Of a DNA stretch of 64,000 nucleotides, positions 51,560 through 60,253 are shown piece by piece. Where the stretch lies: NCBI RefSeq assembly GCF_002120225.1, contig NZ_LAPZ01000002.1:428957-492956 (forward strand), in the 5' to 3' direction. How positions within the stretch are numbered: the first letter of the stretch is position 1; each line of letters begins with the position of its first letter. The stretch comes from Tenacibaculum holothuriorum (GTDB lineage: Bacteria; Bacteroidota; Bacteroidia; Flavobacteriales; Flavobacteriaceae). Below the pieces are notes generated by a model. The model saw only the letters and a list, made by a program, of their open reading frames with translations. It had not been told where the DNA came from and did not search any database. The translations under genes and the position numbers were made by a program.

Positions 51560-52462
51560 ATGACTATAGCCAACTACATCAACGATTTATTATATAGATA
51601 CGACTGTGTAATTATTCCTAATTTTGGTGGATTTGTTACCAATAAAACGGGTGCTAAAGTGAATCACTTTACGCATACAATGCATCCTCCAAAAAAAGAA
51701 ATTACCTTTAATTCGTATTTACAACACAATGATGGTTTGTTGGCAAACTATATTGCTACAAACGAAAAGATTTCTTTTGAAGAAGCTGTTCGTAAAATTG
51801 CTGTTGAGGTTGCTGAGTGGAAAGAAGAATTGACTAAAACTTCAATCGAAGTAGCACAAGTTGGTACATTATCTATGAATGAAGACCAACAAATTACTTT
51901 TGAACCTAATTTAGAAAGTAATTTTTTAACCGATTCGTTTGGTTTAGCAACTGTAGAATCTCCTGCTGTTGGAAGAATTGTTGAAGAAAACGAGGTTACA
52001 GTTGTTGACAATGCTGAAGAAAAAGAAACAAAAGTACTTCCGTTATATGTTAAGAGAGCCGCTGCTGCAGTTGTTGTTTTAGGATTAGGAATTACAGGTT
52101 GGAACTATACTCAAAATCAACAAGAAGCAAAAGAATTTGCAACTCAACAAGAAGCGATTGATAAGAAGATTCAATCTGCTACTTTTGTTATCGATAATCC
52201 GCTACCTACTATTAATTTAAACGTTGCTAAAGAGGCAAACAACTTTTTTATTATTGCAGGTGCTTTTCAGTCAGAAGCCAATGCAACAAAGAAGTTAGAG
52301 CAACTTAAAGAAGAAGGTTTTGATGCAAAAATTGTAGGTAAAAATTCTATTGGTCTTACACAGGTTGCTTTTAGTGGTTATGCTACAAGAGAAGATGCAA
52401 GAACTGCTTTAGAAGAGATTCAAAACACTGTTAGCGAAGACGCTTGGTTGCTAGAAAAATAA
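51560..52462 (+). CDS. HU-CCDC81 and SPOR domain-containing membrane protein
   Basis: A 300-residue protein. Residues about 1-115 form a HU-like CCDC81 domain pair (YINDLLYRYDCVIIPNFGGF, then the NSYLQHNDGLLANYIA segment). About 170-188 is a single membrane helix (AAAVVVLGLGITGWNY). About 225-297 is a SPOR domain (FFIIAGAFQSEANATKKLEQ, LTQVAFSGYATREDA), which binds denuded peptidoglycan at division sites. So the HU-like part faces the cytoplasm and SPOR the periplasm, a possible bridge between nucleoid or cytosolic partners and the septum. The architecture is common in Bacteroidota; its function is not established. Confidence 0.85.
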   Translation: MTIANYINDLLYRYDCVIIPNFGGFVTNKTGAKVNHFTHTMHPPKKEITFNSYLQHNDGLLANYIATNEKISFEEAVRKIAVEVAEWKEELTKTSIEVAQVGTLSMNEDQQITFEPNLESNFLTDSFGLATVESPAVGRIVEENEVTVVDNAEEKETKVLPLYVKRAAAAVVVLGLGITGWNYTQNQQEAKEFATQQEAIDKKIQSATFVIDNPLPTINLNVAKEANNFFIIAGAFQSEANATKKLEQLKEEGFDAKIVGKNSIGLTQVAFSGYATREDARTALEEIQNTVSEDAWLLEK

Positions 52463-52509
52463 GCTAATATTTAATAAGGTTATTTTAGAAACGTTGTAAA
52501 ACGTTTCCG

Positions 52510-52517
52510 TATCTTTG
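52510..52517 (+). promoter_or_regulatory. Promoter -7 element of the thioesterase gene
   Basis: TATCTTTG (perfect TAnnTTTG), 17 bp before the ATG at 52535; a TTG lies 13 nt upstream, shorter than usual. Confidence 0.55.
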
Positions 52518-52534
52518 CGCCCAAAATTTAGGTC

Positions 52535-53044
52535 ATGAGAGCAAAGACACCGAAAGAATCGTTAACCGTACTTACCGACTTAGTTTTACCAGGTGAAACT
52601 AACTATTTAGATAATCTTTTTGGAGGTGAATTATTAGCAAGAATGGACAGAGCTTGTAGTATTGCAGCAAGACGACATTCAAGAAGAATTGTGGTAACTG
52701 CTTCAGTAAATCATGTAGCATTTACCAAATCGGTACCAGTAGGTAGTGTTGTAACGGTAGAAGCTAAGGTTTCTCGTGCTTTTAAATCGTCTATGGAGGT
52801 GTATGTAGATGTTTGGATAGAAGACCGTCAATCTGGTGAGAAAACGCAAGTAAACGAAGGTATTTATACTTTTGTAGCTGTTGATGAAACCAATAAACCT
52901 GTGCCAATTCCTCAAATAACCCCAGAAACTGAGTTAGAAAAAAAGCGTTACGATGGGGCTTTACGTAGGAAGCAATTAAGTTTGGTATTAGCTGGTAAAA
53001 TGGAACCTAAAGATGCTACAGAATTAAAAGCTTTGTTTGTTTAA
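52535..53044 (+). CDS. Acyl-CoA thioesterase (hotdog fold, YciA/ACOT-like)
   Basis: A 169-residue hotdog-fold enzyme that hydrolyses acyl-CoA. The pattern ETNYLDNLFGGELLARMDRACS (about 18-39) carries the active-site Asn/Asp helix, and VASVNHVAF-like TASVNHVAFTKSVPVGSVVT follows. The C-terminal about 35 residues form a lysine-rich tail. Chain-length preference is not predictable. Single gene with its own promoter and a shared terminator. Confidence 0.88.
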   Translation: MRAKTPKESLTVLTDLVLPGETNYLDNLFGGELLARMDRACSIAARRHSRRIVVTASVNHVAFTKSVPVGSVVTVEAKVSRAFKSSMEVYVDVWIEDRQSGEKTQVNEGIYTFVAVDETNKPVPIPQITPETELEKKRYDGALRRKQLSLVLAGKMEPKDATELKALFV

Positions 53045-53061
53045 GGAAGAATAAATATGAT

Positions 53062-53098
53062 AAATAAAAAGAGACGCTATTAGCGTCTCTTTTTATTT
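53062..53098. terminator. Bidirectional terminator, containing the stop codon of the converging gene
   Basis: A perfect 17-bp stem: AAATAAAAAGAGACGCT (53062-53078), loop ATT, and complement (53082-53098). The stop codon of the AI-2E family gene (53095-53093 on the minus strand) lies inside the stem. Confidence 0.9.
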
Positions 53099-54118
53099 AT
53101 CATCCAAATCACCACTTTCAGAGAGGAAAATGGCTACGGTTTTTGTTTTTTCAAATTGAGAGAAAATTATAATCATAATAACGGTAATAGGTACTGAAAG
53201 AATCATACCTGTTATTCCCCAAATTTTTCCCCAAATAGCTAAAGCTAAAATGGTTACCAAAGGGCTTAAGTTTAACGATTTCCCAAAGACTTTAGGCTCT
53301 ACTACATTACCTACAATTACTTGTACTGCACCTACTGCAGTTAATACAATTAAAAAGGGGGTGAATTCACCAAATTGTATCAAGCTAAAAATAGCAGGAA
53401 ACACGGTAGCTACTAATGAACCAATAGTAGGGATATAATTCAATAAAAAGATTAAAAATGCCCAGAAAGGAGCGCTATCTACTCCTACTAAAACCAATAC
53501 GATATAACTTAAAATACCCGTTAAAAGGCTTACATAAGTTTTTAAACGCAAATAACTAGAAATAGAGTTTTCTATCTTCGTTAAGATACTTTGAACATTA
53601 CCATTGTCTTTAAAAAACACTTTACGTAGTTTCTTTTTAAGGCTAGCTTCCTCTAAGAAGATAAATAAGGCGTAAATAACAATCATAAAGGTGTCGCCTA
53701 ACAATCCGCTTATTCCGTTTGCGATATTGCCTAAAACCGACCCATAATCGAAATTACCAATAACCGATTTTACCGATTTAAAAATATCAATATGAAAATA
53801 ACTGTTTAATTTATTTATAATAGAAGAAACATTGGGCTCGTATTTAGAATACGATTCTGTTAAATTAGAAATACTATTGGTAATAATTTCAGAAATAAAA
53901 CCAAAGGCTAAAATAATAACCGTAAACACCAAAATGTTACTTAGCCAATGCGGAATAAACTTCTTAGCAAAAGGAAGCTTGTATATAGATTTTCGTATTT
54001 CTCTAGTTAAAAACCAAAAGATAAGAGCAAATACAAAGGGAATTAAAATTCCTTTTCCTACTACAAGAGTAGCTAGAATAGCTATGGTAACTATAACAAA
54101 GTTAGCAGCTTGTTTCAT
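53093..54118 (-). CDS. AI-2E family transporter
   Basis: A 341-residue inner-membrane protein with about eight helices in the AI-2E exporter layout: two at the start, a periplasmic or cytosolic helical stretch (about 70-140), then the family blocks VDSAPFWAFLIFLLNYIPTIG and GNVVEPKVFGKSLNLSPLVT near the C-terminus. Family members export autoinducer-2 or act as Na+/H+ antiporters; the real substrate is open. The C-terminus ends in an acidic ESGDLDDK. Confidence 0.88.
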   Translation of the reverse strand: MKQAANFVIVTIAILATLVVGKGILIPFVFALIFWFLTREIRKSIYKLPFAKKFIPHWLSNILVFTVIILAFGFISEIITNSISNLTESYSKYEPNVSSIINKLNSYFHIDIFKSVKSVIGNFDYGSVLGNIANGISGLLGDTFMIVIYALFIFLEEASLKKKLRKVFFKDNGNVQSILTKIENSISSYLRLKTYVSLLTGILSYIVLVLVGVDSAPFWAFLIFLLNYIPTIGSLVATVFPAIFSLIQFGEFTPFLIVLTAVGAVQVIVGNVVEPKVFGKSLNLSPLVTILALAIWGKIWGITGMILSVPITVIMIIIFSQFEKTKTVAIFLSESGDLDDK

Positions 54119-54171
54119 AATAAGTTTATTGTCTTTTAAATTGTTAAAACGGTATAACTTTTAAATCTGTC

Positions 54172-54198
54172 TGTCATTCCGTACTTGATACGGAATCT
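54172..54198. repeat. Interspersed repeat (TGTCATTCC...GGAATCT)
   Basis: This 27-bp unit is itself a hairpin (TTCCGTA / TACGGAA around CTTGA) and shares its ends with the repeats at 4429-4530 and 48365-48398. It lies in the 199-bp gap between the EnvC-like operon end and the AI-2E gene. Confidence 0.55.
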
Positions 54199-54317
54199 AT
54201 GAGTTTTTCAATAAGTAAACTCCATATTTCGAAGGAATTACAACGCAAAAAACGTTAACGAACCATATTTTTAAAATCTGGGAAAAGTAATTTATTGAAA
54301 TAACCGAAGTTAAGATA

Positions 54318-55541
54318 CTATTTTTTTCGAATCCAACTAGCGGGATTTAAACGTGTTAAATTTTTGTATAAGATAAATCCTAAACGTGTTTTTCCAGAAA
54401 TTTTATCAGTAAAAACTTTACCAACTGCATCACCTGTTTTAACTACATCGCCTTTTTTTACTAGTGTTTTCTCTAAATTATTATAGGCAGAAATGTAATT
54501 TCCGTGTTGTATTAGTACTGATTTTTTACCATCAGAATTTGATTGAATATTAAGTACTTTTCCATTAAAAATACTTTTAGCATTACTGTTAGCTTTGGTA
54601 ACAATATGCAACCCAGGACTGCTAATTTTTATACCAGGAAATGTAGGGTGAGGTTGTACACCAAACTTACGTGTAATAACACCTTGTACTGGCCAAGGAA
54701 GGTTTCCTTTGTTTTGCTCAAAGTTGGCTAATAATTTCTTTTCAGCTTCGTTTAAAACAAATCCAGAAGACTTTTTTACATTCTTTTTTCCTTTATTTCG
54801 TTTTCTGTTTGCACGAGCAATAGCTTCTCTAATAAGTTTATCTATACGACTGGTAATTCTTTTTTCTTCGCGAATTTTCTTCTGTAAATCTCTTTTGTAC
54901 TTACGCTCTTGCTTCTTGATTTTTGAAACTAACTTTTCCTGACTTTTTTTGTCATCTTCAATAGCTTCCTTTTGTTCAGTTTCATCAACTAGCAATTGTT
55001 CTTTTGCCTTTTTTCGTTGATCTAAAGAATCGTTCAACTTTTTTATAAGGCTAATTTTAGTAAGTATCTCCTCCCCTTGCTTTTTCTGAAAGTCTTTGTA
55101 CTGTTCCATGTACTTTAATCGCTTATAAGCCTGATAAAAGTTCTTAGATGACAGTAAAAACATGGTTTTACTTTGTTGAGATTTACTTTTGTATGATTTT
55201 ACAACCATTTCAGAATATTCATCCTTTAACTTCTTAAGTTGTTTTTGGTTGTTTTGAAGTTTTTTGGTGTTGCTTTTAATTTCTTTATTAAGTTCTTCAG
55301 TTTCTAACTCAATAGTTTCAATTAAACGCTCTCGAGTACTTATTTTCTGATTAAGATCTTTTAAATCATCTAAAGCATTCGTTTTTTTCTTCTTTGTATT
55401 AAAAATAAGAGAGTTGATTTGCTTCATCTCTTTTTTAATTTTTTTACGCTGATTTTCAAGCTCTTTTCTGCTTTGAGCTTGGGTAGAAATACTTAGTAAA
55501 AAAGCACAACTAAATACTATGTAAAAAAATTGTTTAATCAT
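54318..55541 (-). CDS. EnvC-like murein hydrolase activator (coiled coil plus degenerate LytM)
   Basis: A 407-residue periplasmic protein. After a signal peptide (cleavage near TQAQ) there is a long coiled coil (about 22-250), then a LytM/peptidase M23 domain (about 285-407: WPVQGVITRKFGVQPHPTF, IQHGNYISAYNNLEKTLV, RLNPASWI). Active M23 enzymes need an HxxxD pair and an HxH motif; here the HxH position reads ISAYN and the first pair is not recognisable. So it is likely a non-catalytic activator of amidases, like EnvC. Last gene of the operon; its start overlaps the DUF4292 stop by 1 bp. Confidence 0.85.
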   Translation of the reverse strand: MIKQFFYIVFSCAFLLSISTQAQSRKELENQRKKIKKEMKQINSLIFNTKKKKTNALDDLKDLNQKISTRERLIETIELETEELNKEIKSNTKKLQNNQKQLKKLKDEYSEMVVKSYKSKSQQSKTMFLLSSKNFYQAYKRLKYMEQYKDFQKKQGEEILTKISLIKKLNDSLDQRKKAKEQLLVDETEQKEAIEDDKKSQEKLVSKIKKQERKYKRDLQKKIREEKRITSRIDKLIREAIARANRKRNKGKKNVKKSSGFVLNEAEKKLLANFEQNKGNLPWPVQGVITRKFGVQPHPTFPGIKISSPGLHIVTKANSNAKSIFNGKVLNIQSNSDGKKSVLIQHGNYISAYNNLEKTLVKKGDVVKTGDAVGKVFTDKISGKTRLGFILYKNLTRLNPASWIRKK

Positions 55542-56311
55542 TATAACTTAATTTCTTTATAACCAGCAGGAATTCTAAAATCGAAGTTTAGGTTTTTATT
55601 AAATTCTACCGATCTGTACGTAATATCAATCTTTGTAAATTTCTTTTTACTCTTTCCTAAAATTGAAATTTTACTAGGATATAACACATTGTTTTTGGTT
55701 GAATAGCTAGGATAATCAATATCTAAACGCTGCTCTTTTATTGGGTTGATCAATGACTGTTTATTCAACTTAAAATGCGACGGATTTACATCGAAAAACA
55801 CATCGAATAATGTGGGTTGTTTTTTAGGCGACAAACGGTATGAAGCATTAATAATATCAACGTTTTGTCGTTGCTCTCTTACATTTAACAGCGCTTCTCC
55901 TAAGAGCATACTTTGAAGTTGTTCAAAATTAACTTCTACCCCTAATAACTTTGTTAACATGCTAAAATCTCCTTCGAAATAATTCTTTTTATAAGGAGAA
56001 TAAAAACTGACTTTTGTTGGTGTAATTTTAGCTTTAAAAACAGTGATGATTTTTGTTCCTTTTAACCAAATAACTTCGTCTTTTTTCAATCTCATTTTAA
56101 CTGAAAAACCAACATCTTCTTTGGTGTCTTTATAGTTTACTCGTAAACGAGCTTCTAATGATTTTTCATTAAAACTTGCTGCTACGTGCTTTTTAGCAAC
56201 TTTTCTTGCAGACAAACTTTCAATTTCTGAAAGATTATCAGTTGTTTTTTTTGCCGATTTACACGATGTAAAAGCAATAAAAAAAACGAATATGTACTTA
56301 AATAACTTCAT
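55541..56311 (-). CDS. DUF4292 lipoprotein
   Basis: A 256-residue lipoprotein: signal MKLFKYIFVFFIAFTSC with lipobox FTSC. The body is beta-rich (LEARLRVNYKDTKEDVGFSV, WLKGTKIITVFKAKITPTKV, YPSKISILGKSKKKFTKIDI), as in the LolA/LolB-like half-barrel to which DUF4292 is thought to be related. It may bind lipids or lipoproteins at the outer membrane. It lies between the TPR gene (10 bp) and the EnvC-like gene (1-bp overlap). Confidence 0.82.
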   Translation of the reverse strand: MKLFKYIFVFFIAFTSCKSAKKTTDNLSEIESLSARKVAKKHVAASFNEKSLEARLRVNYKDTKEDVGFSVKMRLKKDEVIWLKGTKIITVFKAKITPTKVSFYSPYKKNYFEGDFSMLTKLLGVEVNFEQLQSMLLGEALLNVREQRQNVDIINASYRLSPKKQPTLFDVFFDVNPSHFKLNKQSLINPIKEQRLDIDYPSYSTKNNVLYPSKISILGKSKKKFTKIDITYRSVEFNKNLNFDFRIPAGYKEIKL

Positions 56312-56321
56312 TATAAATTAA

Positions 56322-57338
56322 TTATAAAGCATTTAACTTTTTTTGAAACTTCTTACGATTCTTAGCATCTCCTACCCTTTCGTAAGCTTTAATAAGTTCT
56401 TTGTAAAAGTTAGATTGCATTTCGTTATTGTCAATAACAAAATCAATACCAGTTTGTAAACTTACAATAGCTTTTTTATATTTTTTTTGCTGAATTAATG
56501 CACGCCCATTCATTAAATAAACAATAGGTTGAGCAGGAAATAGCTGCATTCCTTCTTCACTAAACCTAAGTAAATCAGCATCGTTTTCAGTATACAATTT
56601 AGTAAGTAATGTGCTTAGCGTACTGAATGTTTTGTTGTTTGTAAATTCAGTTTTTAAGTCACCCGTTACTTTTTTTACAATCGATTTTTTAGATGTTACT
56701 AACGAAGTAATTTTTGGTGGGCTTGTAAGTTTTTCCTGAATTCGTCTTAATCGAGCATCTAATAATTTTGCCTCTTGCAATTCTTTTAAAACTTCCTTGG
56801 CAGAAACAACATCATTATTTTGAAGGTGTAAATACACAAGAGATTTTCTTTTTTTAGGAAACAACTCCCCTATTCTTTCTTGAGTTTTTATGGCTTCGTT
56901 AAAATTTCTATCTCTTTTGTAAATGTTTACAATATGTTCAAGAATCCAAAGATTCTTAGTATCCTTTTTTAAAGCATCATTAGCATATTGCAAAGACTCG
57001 TAAGTTCTATTTAGCTTTAAGAAGTTTTTAGATAATTCGAATAAAACTGCCTTATCATTAGGAATTAACCGATTACATTCTTCTAAGTTTTCAATAGCTT
57101 TTTGGTAGTTGTAAATAGCTTTTTCTGAAAGTGCTTTAAAAAAGTATTCTTGAAATTTTAAATTGTTAATTTCTTCAGCAGAATTGTGAGTAGGAATACT
57201 ATCTTGAGAATAAGATATAAAAGAAAAAAGACAAAAGGTAAAAGACAAAACTATATTGATATTCAAACGATTAATAGTCTTGTCTCTTTTTTCTTGCCTC
57301 TTGCTTCTAAAAGTTTTATGTAAGTTCTGTATAATCAC
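56322..57338 (-). CDS. TPR-repeat exported protein
   Basis: A 338-residue protein with a signal peptide in an odd position: the hydrophobic segment starts at about residue 27 (INIVLSFTFCLFSFISYSQ). Five or more TPR units follow (about 60-330, such as ALSEKAIYNYQKAIENLEEC and IVYLMNGRALIQQKKYKKAI). The GTG at 57338 overlaps the nucleotidyltransferase gene by 23 bp and gives a lysine/arginine-rich leader. A TTG at 57266 would put the signal at the very start, so the true start is uncertain. Part of the envelope operon. Confidence 0.75.
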   Translation of the reverse strand: MIIQNLHKTFRSKRQEKRDKTINRLNINIVLSFTFCLFSFISYSQDSIPTHNSAEEINNLKFQEYFFKALSEKAIYNYQKAIENLEECNRLIPNDKAVLFELSKNFLKLNRTYESLQYANDALKKDTKNLWILEHIVNIYKRDRNFNEAIKTQERIGELFPKKRKSLVYLHLQNNDVVSAKEVLKELQEAKLLDARLRRIQEKLTSPPKITSLVTSKKSIVKKVTGDLKTEFTNNKTFSTLSTLLTKLYTENDADLLRFSEEGMQLFPAQPIVYLMNGRALIQQKKYKKAIVSLQTGIDFVIDNNEMQSNFYKELIKAYERVGDAKNRKKFQKKLNAL

Positions 57339-58332
57339 CTATACTTACCGATGTATAATTACCATTATATTTTGCATGATTACCAATCATAGCATTGTTT
57401 AATGTAGCATTAGAAATATGAACATTGGTTTGAATTAATGAATTTTCTATTGTAGAATTTTCAACAATACTATTTTCACCAATCGATACATAAGGGCCAA
57501 TTTTAGCGTTTTTAAGCACTACATTTTTACCAATATAACATGGTTGAATAATTTCTGAGTTTTCTAATACAACGTCTTTAGCAACTAAATTATTACCATC
57601 AGTTTGTTCAAAACCTAATACTTGTTTGTTAGTATCTACAGTTGGGTCTTTTTTACCGCAATCCATCCATGCATCTACTTTACCAGGAATAAATTTAGCA
57701 CCTTGCTGTTTTAAAGATTCTAAAACATTGGTTAATTGATATTCTCCATTTTCCTTTAAATCGTTATCAATTAAATACTGAATTTCTTCTTTTACTTTAC
57801 CTCCATCTTTAAAATAATAAATACCAATAATTGCTAAGTCAGAAACAAATTCTTTTGGTTTTTCAACAAAATCGGTAATAATTCCGTCTTGTAATTTCAC
57901 AACACCAAAAGCACTTGGATCTTCTACTTGTTTAACCCAAATAGCTCCATCAGCATTGGCATCTAAAGTAAAATCTGCTTTAAAAAGTGTATCAGCAAAA
58001 GCAACAACACAAGGTCCAGATAAGGAATCTTTTGCACAATGAATTGCATGTGCAGTTCCTAAAGCTTCTTCTTGAACGTATACAGAACCTTTGGCTCCTA
58101 AACTTTCAGCGATTGCTACTAATTTATCTTTAGTATTTGCAGGAAATCCTTTTGCTGCAGGACCAATAATAAATGCTATTTCTTCTATAGGTTGCTTTAC
58201 AACCGAGGTAATATCTTCTACTAAACGCTGAACAATTGGTTTACCAGCGATTACGGTTAATGGCTTTGGAGTTGTTAATGTATGAGGTCTTAAACGCGAC
58301 CCAATTCCTGCCATTGGTACAATTATTTTCAT
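57316..58332 (-). CDS. Sugar nucleotidyltransferase with left-handed beta-helix
   Basis: A 338-residue cytosolic enzyme. The N-terminal two thirds are a GT-A-like nucleotidyltransferase: IIVPMAGIGSRLRPHTLTTP (3-22), then the KPLTVIAGKPIVQRLVED block and EEALGTAHAIHCAKD. The C-terminus (about 255-335) has hexapeptide repeats of a left-handed beta-helix. It makes a nucleotide-activated sugar from a sugar 1-phosphate and NTP; relatives are RfbA/GlmU-type. There is no acetyltransferase catalytic block, so it is not a full GlmU. First gene of the four-gene envelope operon. Confidence 0.85.
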   Translation of the reverse strand: MKIIVPMAGIGSRLRPHTLTTPKPLTVIAGKPIVQRLVEDITSVVKQPIEEIAFIIGPAAKGFPANTKDKLVAIAESLGAKGSVYVQEEALGTAHAIHCAKDSLSGPCVVAFADTLFKADFTLDANADGAIWVKQVEDPSAFGVVKLQDGIITDFVEKPKEFVSDLAIIGIYYFKDGGKVKEEIQYLIDNDLKENGEYQLTNVLESLKQQGAKFIPGKVDAWMDCGKKDPTVDTNKQVLGFEQTDGNNLVAKDVVLENSEIIQPCYIGKNVVLKNAKIGPYVSIGENSIVENSTIENSLIQTNVHISNATLNNAMIGNHAKYNGNYTSVSIGDYTELT

Positions 58333-58392
58333 AATTCTTTTCTTCGTTTTTTTAACGTTGCAATATACTACTTCTTATACGATTGAAAAAAG

Positions 58393-60066
58393 TTAAATTC
58401 CTTTAGGAATTGCATTGATTAAAGATTGTGTATAGGTAGTTTTTGGATTTTCGTAAATTTCATCAGAATCTCCAATTTCCTCTATTTTTCCTTTATTCAT
58501 GACAACTAACTGATCTGCCATATATTTAACGACTGATAAGTCGTGAGAAATAAAGATGTATGTAAAATTAAATTCAGTTTTTAACTGATTTAATAAATTT
58601 AATACTTGTGCTTGTACAGAAACGTCTAAAGCCGAAACAGATTCGTCGCAAATAATGAGTTTTGGTTGCAAAGCAATGGTACGAGCAATACCAATTCGTT
58701 GACGTTGTCCGCCAGAAAACTCGTGAGGATATCTATAAAAATGCTCTTTTTCTAAGCCTACTTTTTCTAATAGTTCAAGAACATAATGCTGTCGTTCTTT
58801 GTTGTTGTTTAGAATACCATGAACTTTCATAGGTTCTAAAATGGAATTTCCAACAGTAATTCTTGGATTTAAAGAAGAAAACGGATCTTGGAAAATAATT
58901 TGAATGTCTTTTCGTAATTGTTTTACTTCTTTTTTAGAAAGCTTTGTAATGTCCTTACCTTTATAAATAACCGATCCTGAACTAGCTTTTTCTAGCTGTA
59001 AAATAGTTCTACTTAAAGTAGTTTTTCCGCAACCACTTTCACCAACTAACCCTAAAGTTTCCCCTTCATAAATCTTAAAACTAACATTATTAACAGCTTT
59101 TACCTTTTGTGGTTTTTGAAACCAATAACCTCTCGAAACATATTCTTTTTCAAGATTATTAATTTCTAATAGAGGAGAAGCACTATATATTTTTTGATGA
59201 AATAGATTTCGTTCTTCATTACTGTATAACGTTTCATTGACAGTTTCATTGATGAAATCGTTTACTGTAGGTAATTTTTTTACTCTTTTACCGAGTTGTG
59301 GCTTTGAGTTAATAAGTGCTTTTGTGTATGATTCTTTAGGAGTTTTAAATATTTCTTGAGCATTTCCTTTTTCTATAATTTTTCCTTTATACATCACCAG
59401 AACATCATCAGCAATTTCTGAGACCAAAGCTAAATCGTGAGAAATAAAAATAATACTCATTTGAGTTTCTTGCTGAAGCTCTTTCAACAGCTTGATAATT
59501 TCTTTTTGTACTGTTACATCTAGGGCAGTAGTAGGCTCATCAGCAATTAAAAGTTGTGGTTTACAAGCAACAGCCATGGCAATCATAACACGTTGTTTTT
59601 GCCCACCACTAATTTCATGAGGATATGAGTTGAATATCTGTTGAGGTCTAGGGAGTTTCACTTTTTCAAATAAGGAAATAACCTCATTTTTTATTTCACT
59701 TTTCGAAAGATTAGTATGCTGTTTTAATATTTCTTCAACTTGAAAACCACAAGTTAATGTTGGATTTAAAGAACTCATTGGTTCTTGAAAAATCATTCCA
59801 ATTTGTTTACCTCGTATTTGCTGAAATTCTTTTTCGGTGAATTGTAAAAGTTGGTTTTCATTGAATATAACTTCTCCTGTAATTGTAGTTTTTTTCTTAG
59901 GCAACAGTCCCATAATTGCCATAGAACTCACTGATTTTCCACTACCACTTTCACCAACAATTCCTAGTATTTTATTGTTTTGTAAAGAGAAAGAAATATT
60001 GTGAATAACAGTGTTTTCTGTGTTCTTATTGGTAAAGGATATGGAGAGGTTTTTTATGTTAAGCAT
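58393..60066 (-). CDS. Oligopeptide/dipeptide-type ABC transporter ATPase, two domains fused (YejF-like)
   Basis: A 557-residue protein with two ABC ATPase units. Unit 1 (about 3-255) has Walker A GESGSGKSVS, signature SGGQKQRVMIAMAVA and Walker B LLIADEPTTALD. Unit 2 (about 285-555) has GESGCGKTTLS, FSGGQRQRIGIARTIA and LIICDESVSALD. Both carry the NP.TCGFQVEEIL / NPRITVGNSILEPM Q-loop-like segments of peptide transporters. The DppD and DppF equivalents are joined in one chain as in YejF. No permease or binding-protein gene is beside it. The ATG at 60066 is used rather than a TTG one codon earlier. Confidence 0.92.
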   Translation of the reverse strand: MLNIKNLSISFTNKNTENTVIHNISFSLQNNKILGIVGESGSGKSVSSMAIMGLLPKKKTTITGEVIFNENQLLQFTEKEFQQIRGKQIGMIFQEPMSSLNPTLTCGFQVEEILKQHTNLSKSEIKNEVISLFEKVKLPRPQQIFNSYPHEISGGQKQRVMIAMAVACKPQLLIADEPTTALDVTVQKEIIKLLKELQQETQMSIIFISHDLALVSEIADDVLVMYKGKIIEKGNAQEIFKTPKESYTKALINSKPQLGKRVKKLPTVNDFINETVNETLYSNEERNLFHQKIYSASPLLEINNLEKEYVSRGYWFQKPQKVKAVNNVSFKIYEGETLGLVGESGCGKTTLSRTILQLEKASSGSVIYKGKDITKLSKKEVKQLRKDIQIIFQDPFSSLNPRITVGNSILEPMKVHGILNNNKERQHYVLELLEKVGLEKEHFYRYPHEFSGGQRQRIGIARTIALQPKLIICDESVSALDVSVQAQVLNLLNQLKTEFNFTYIFISHDLSVVKYMADQLVVMNKGKIEEIGDSDEIYENPKTTYTQSLINAIPKGI

Positions 60067-60124
60067 CAATGAATAATTATAATGTAAAAATATATTTTTT
60101 ATAAAAAACTAATATACAGGGTTT

Positions 60125-60132
60125 TAACTTTG
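60125..60132 (+). promoter_or_regulatory. Promoter -7 element of the first M43 protease gene
   Basis: TAACTTTG matches TAnnTTTG; the start codon is about 120 bp further on, giving a long A+T-rich leader. Confidence 0.45.
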
Positions 60133-60253
60133 TTTTTTTGTTTGCTAATAATTATTTTTATAAGCAGAATAATTAAAAATTAACAAAATAATTATGACTT
60201 ATGTAAAAAATTAACAAAAAACTAAAATTAACTAAACCCAAAACTTTTTAAAA

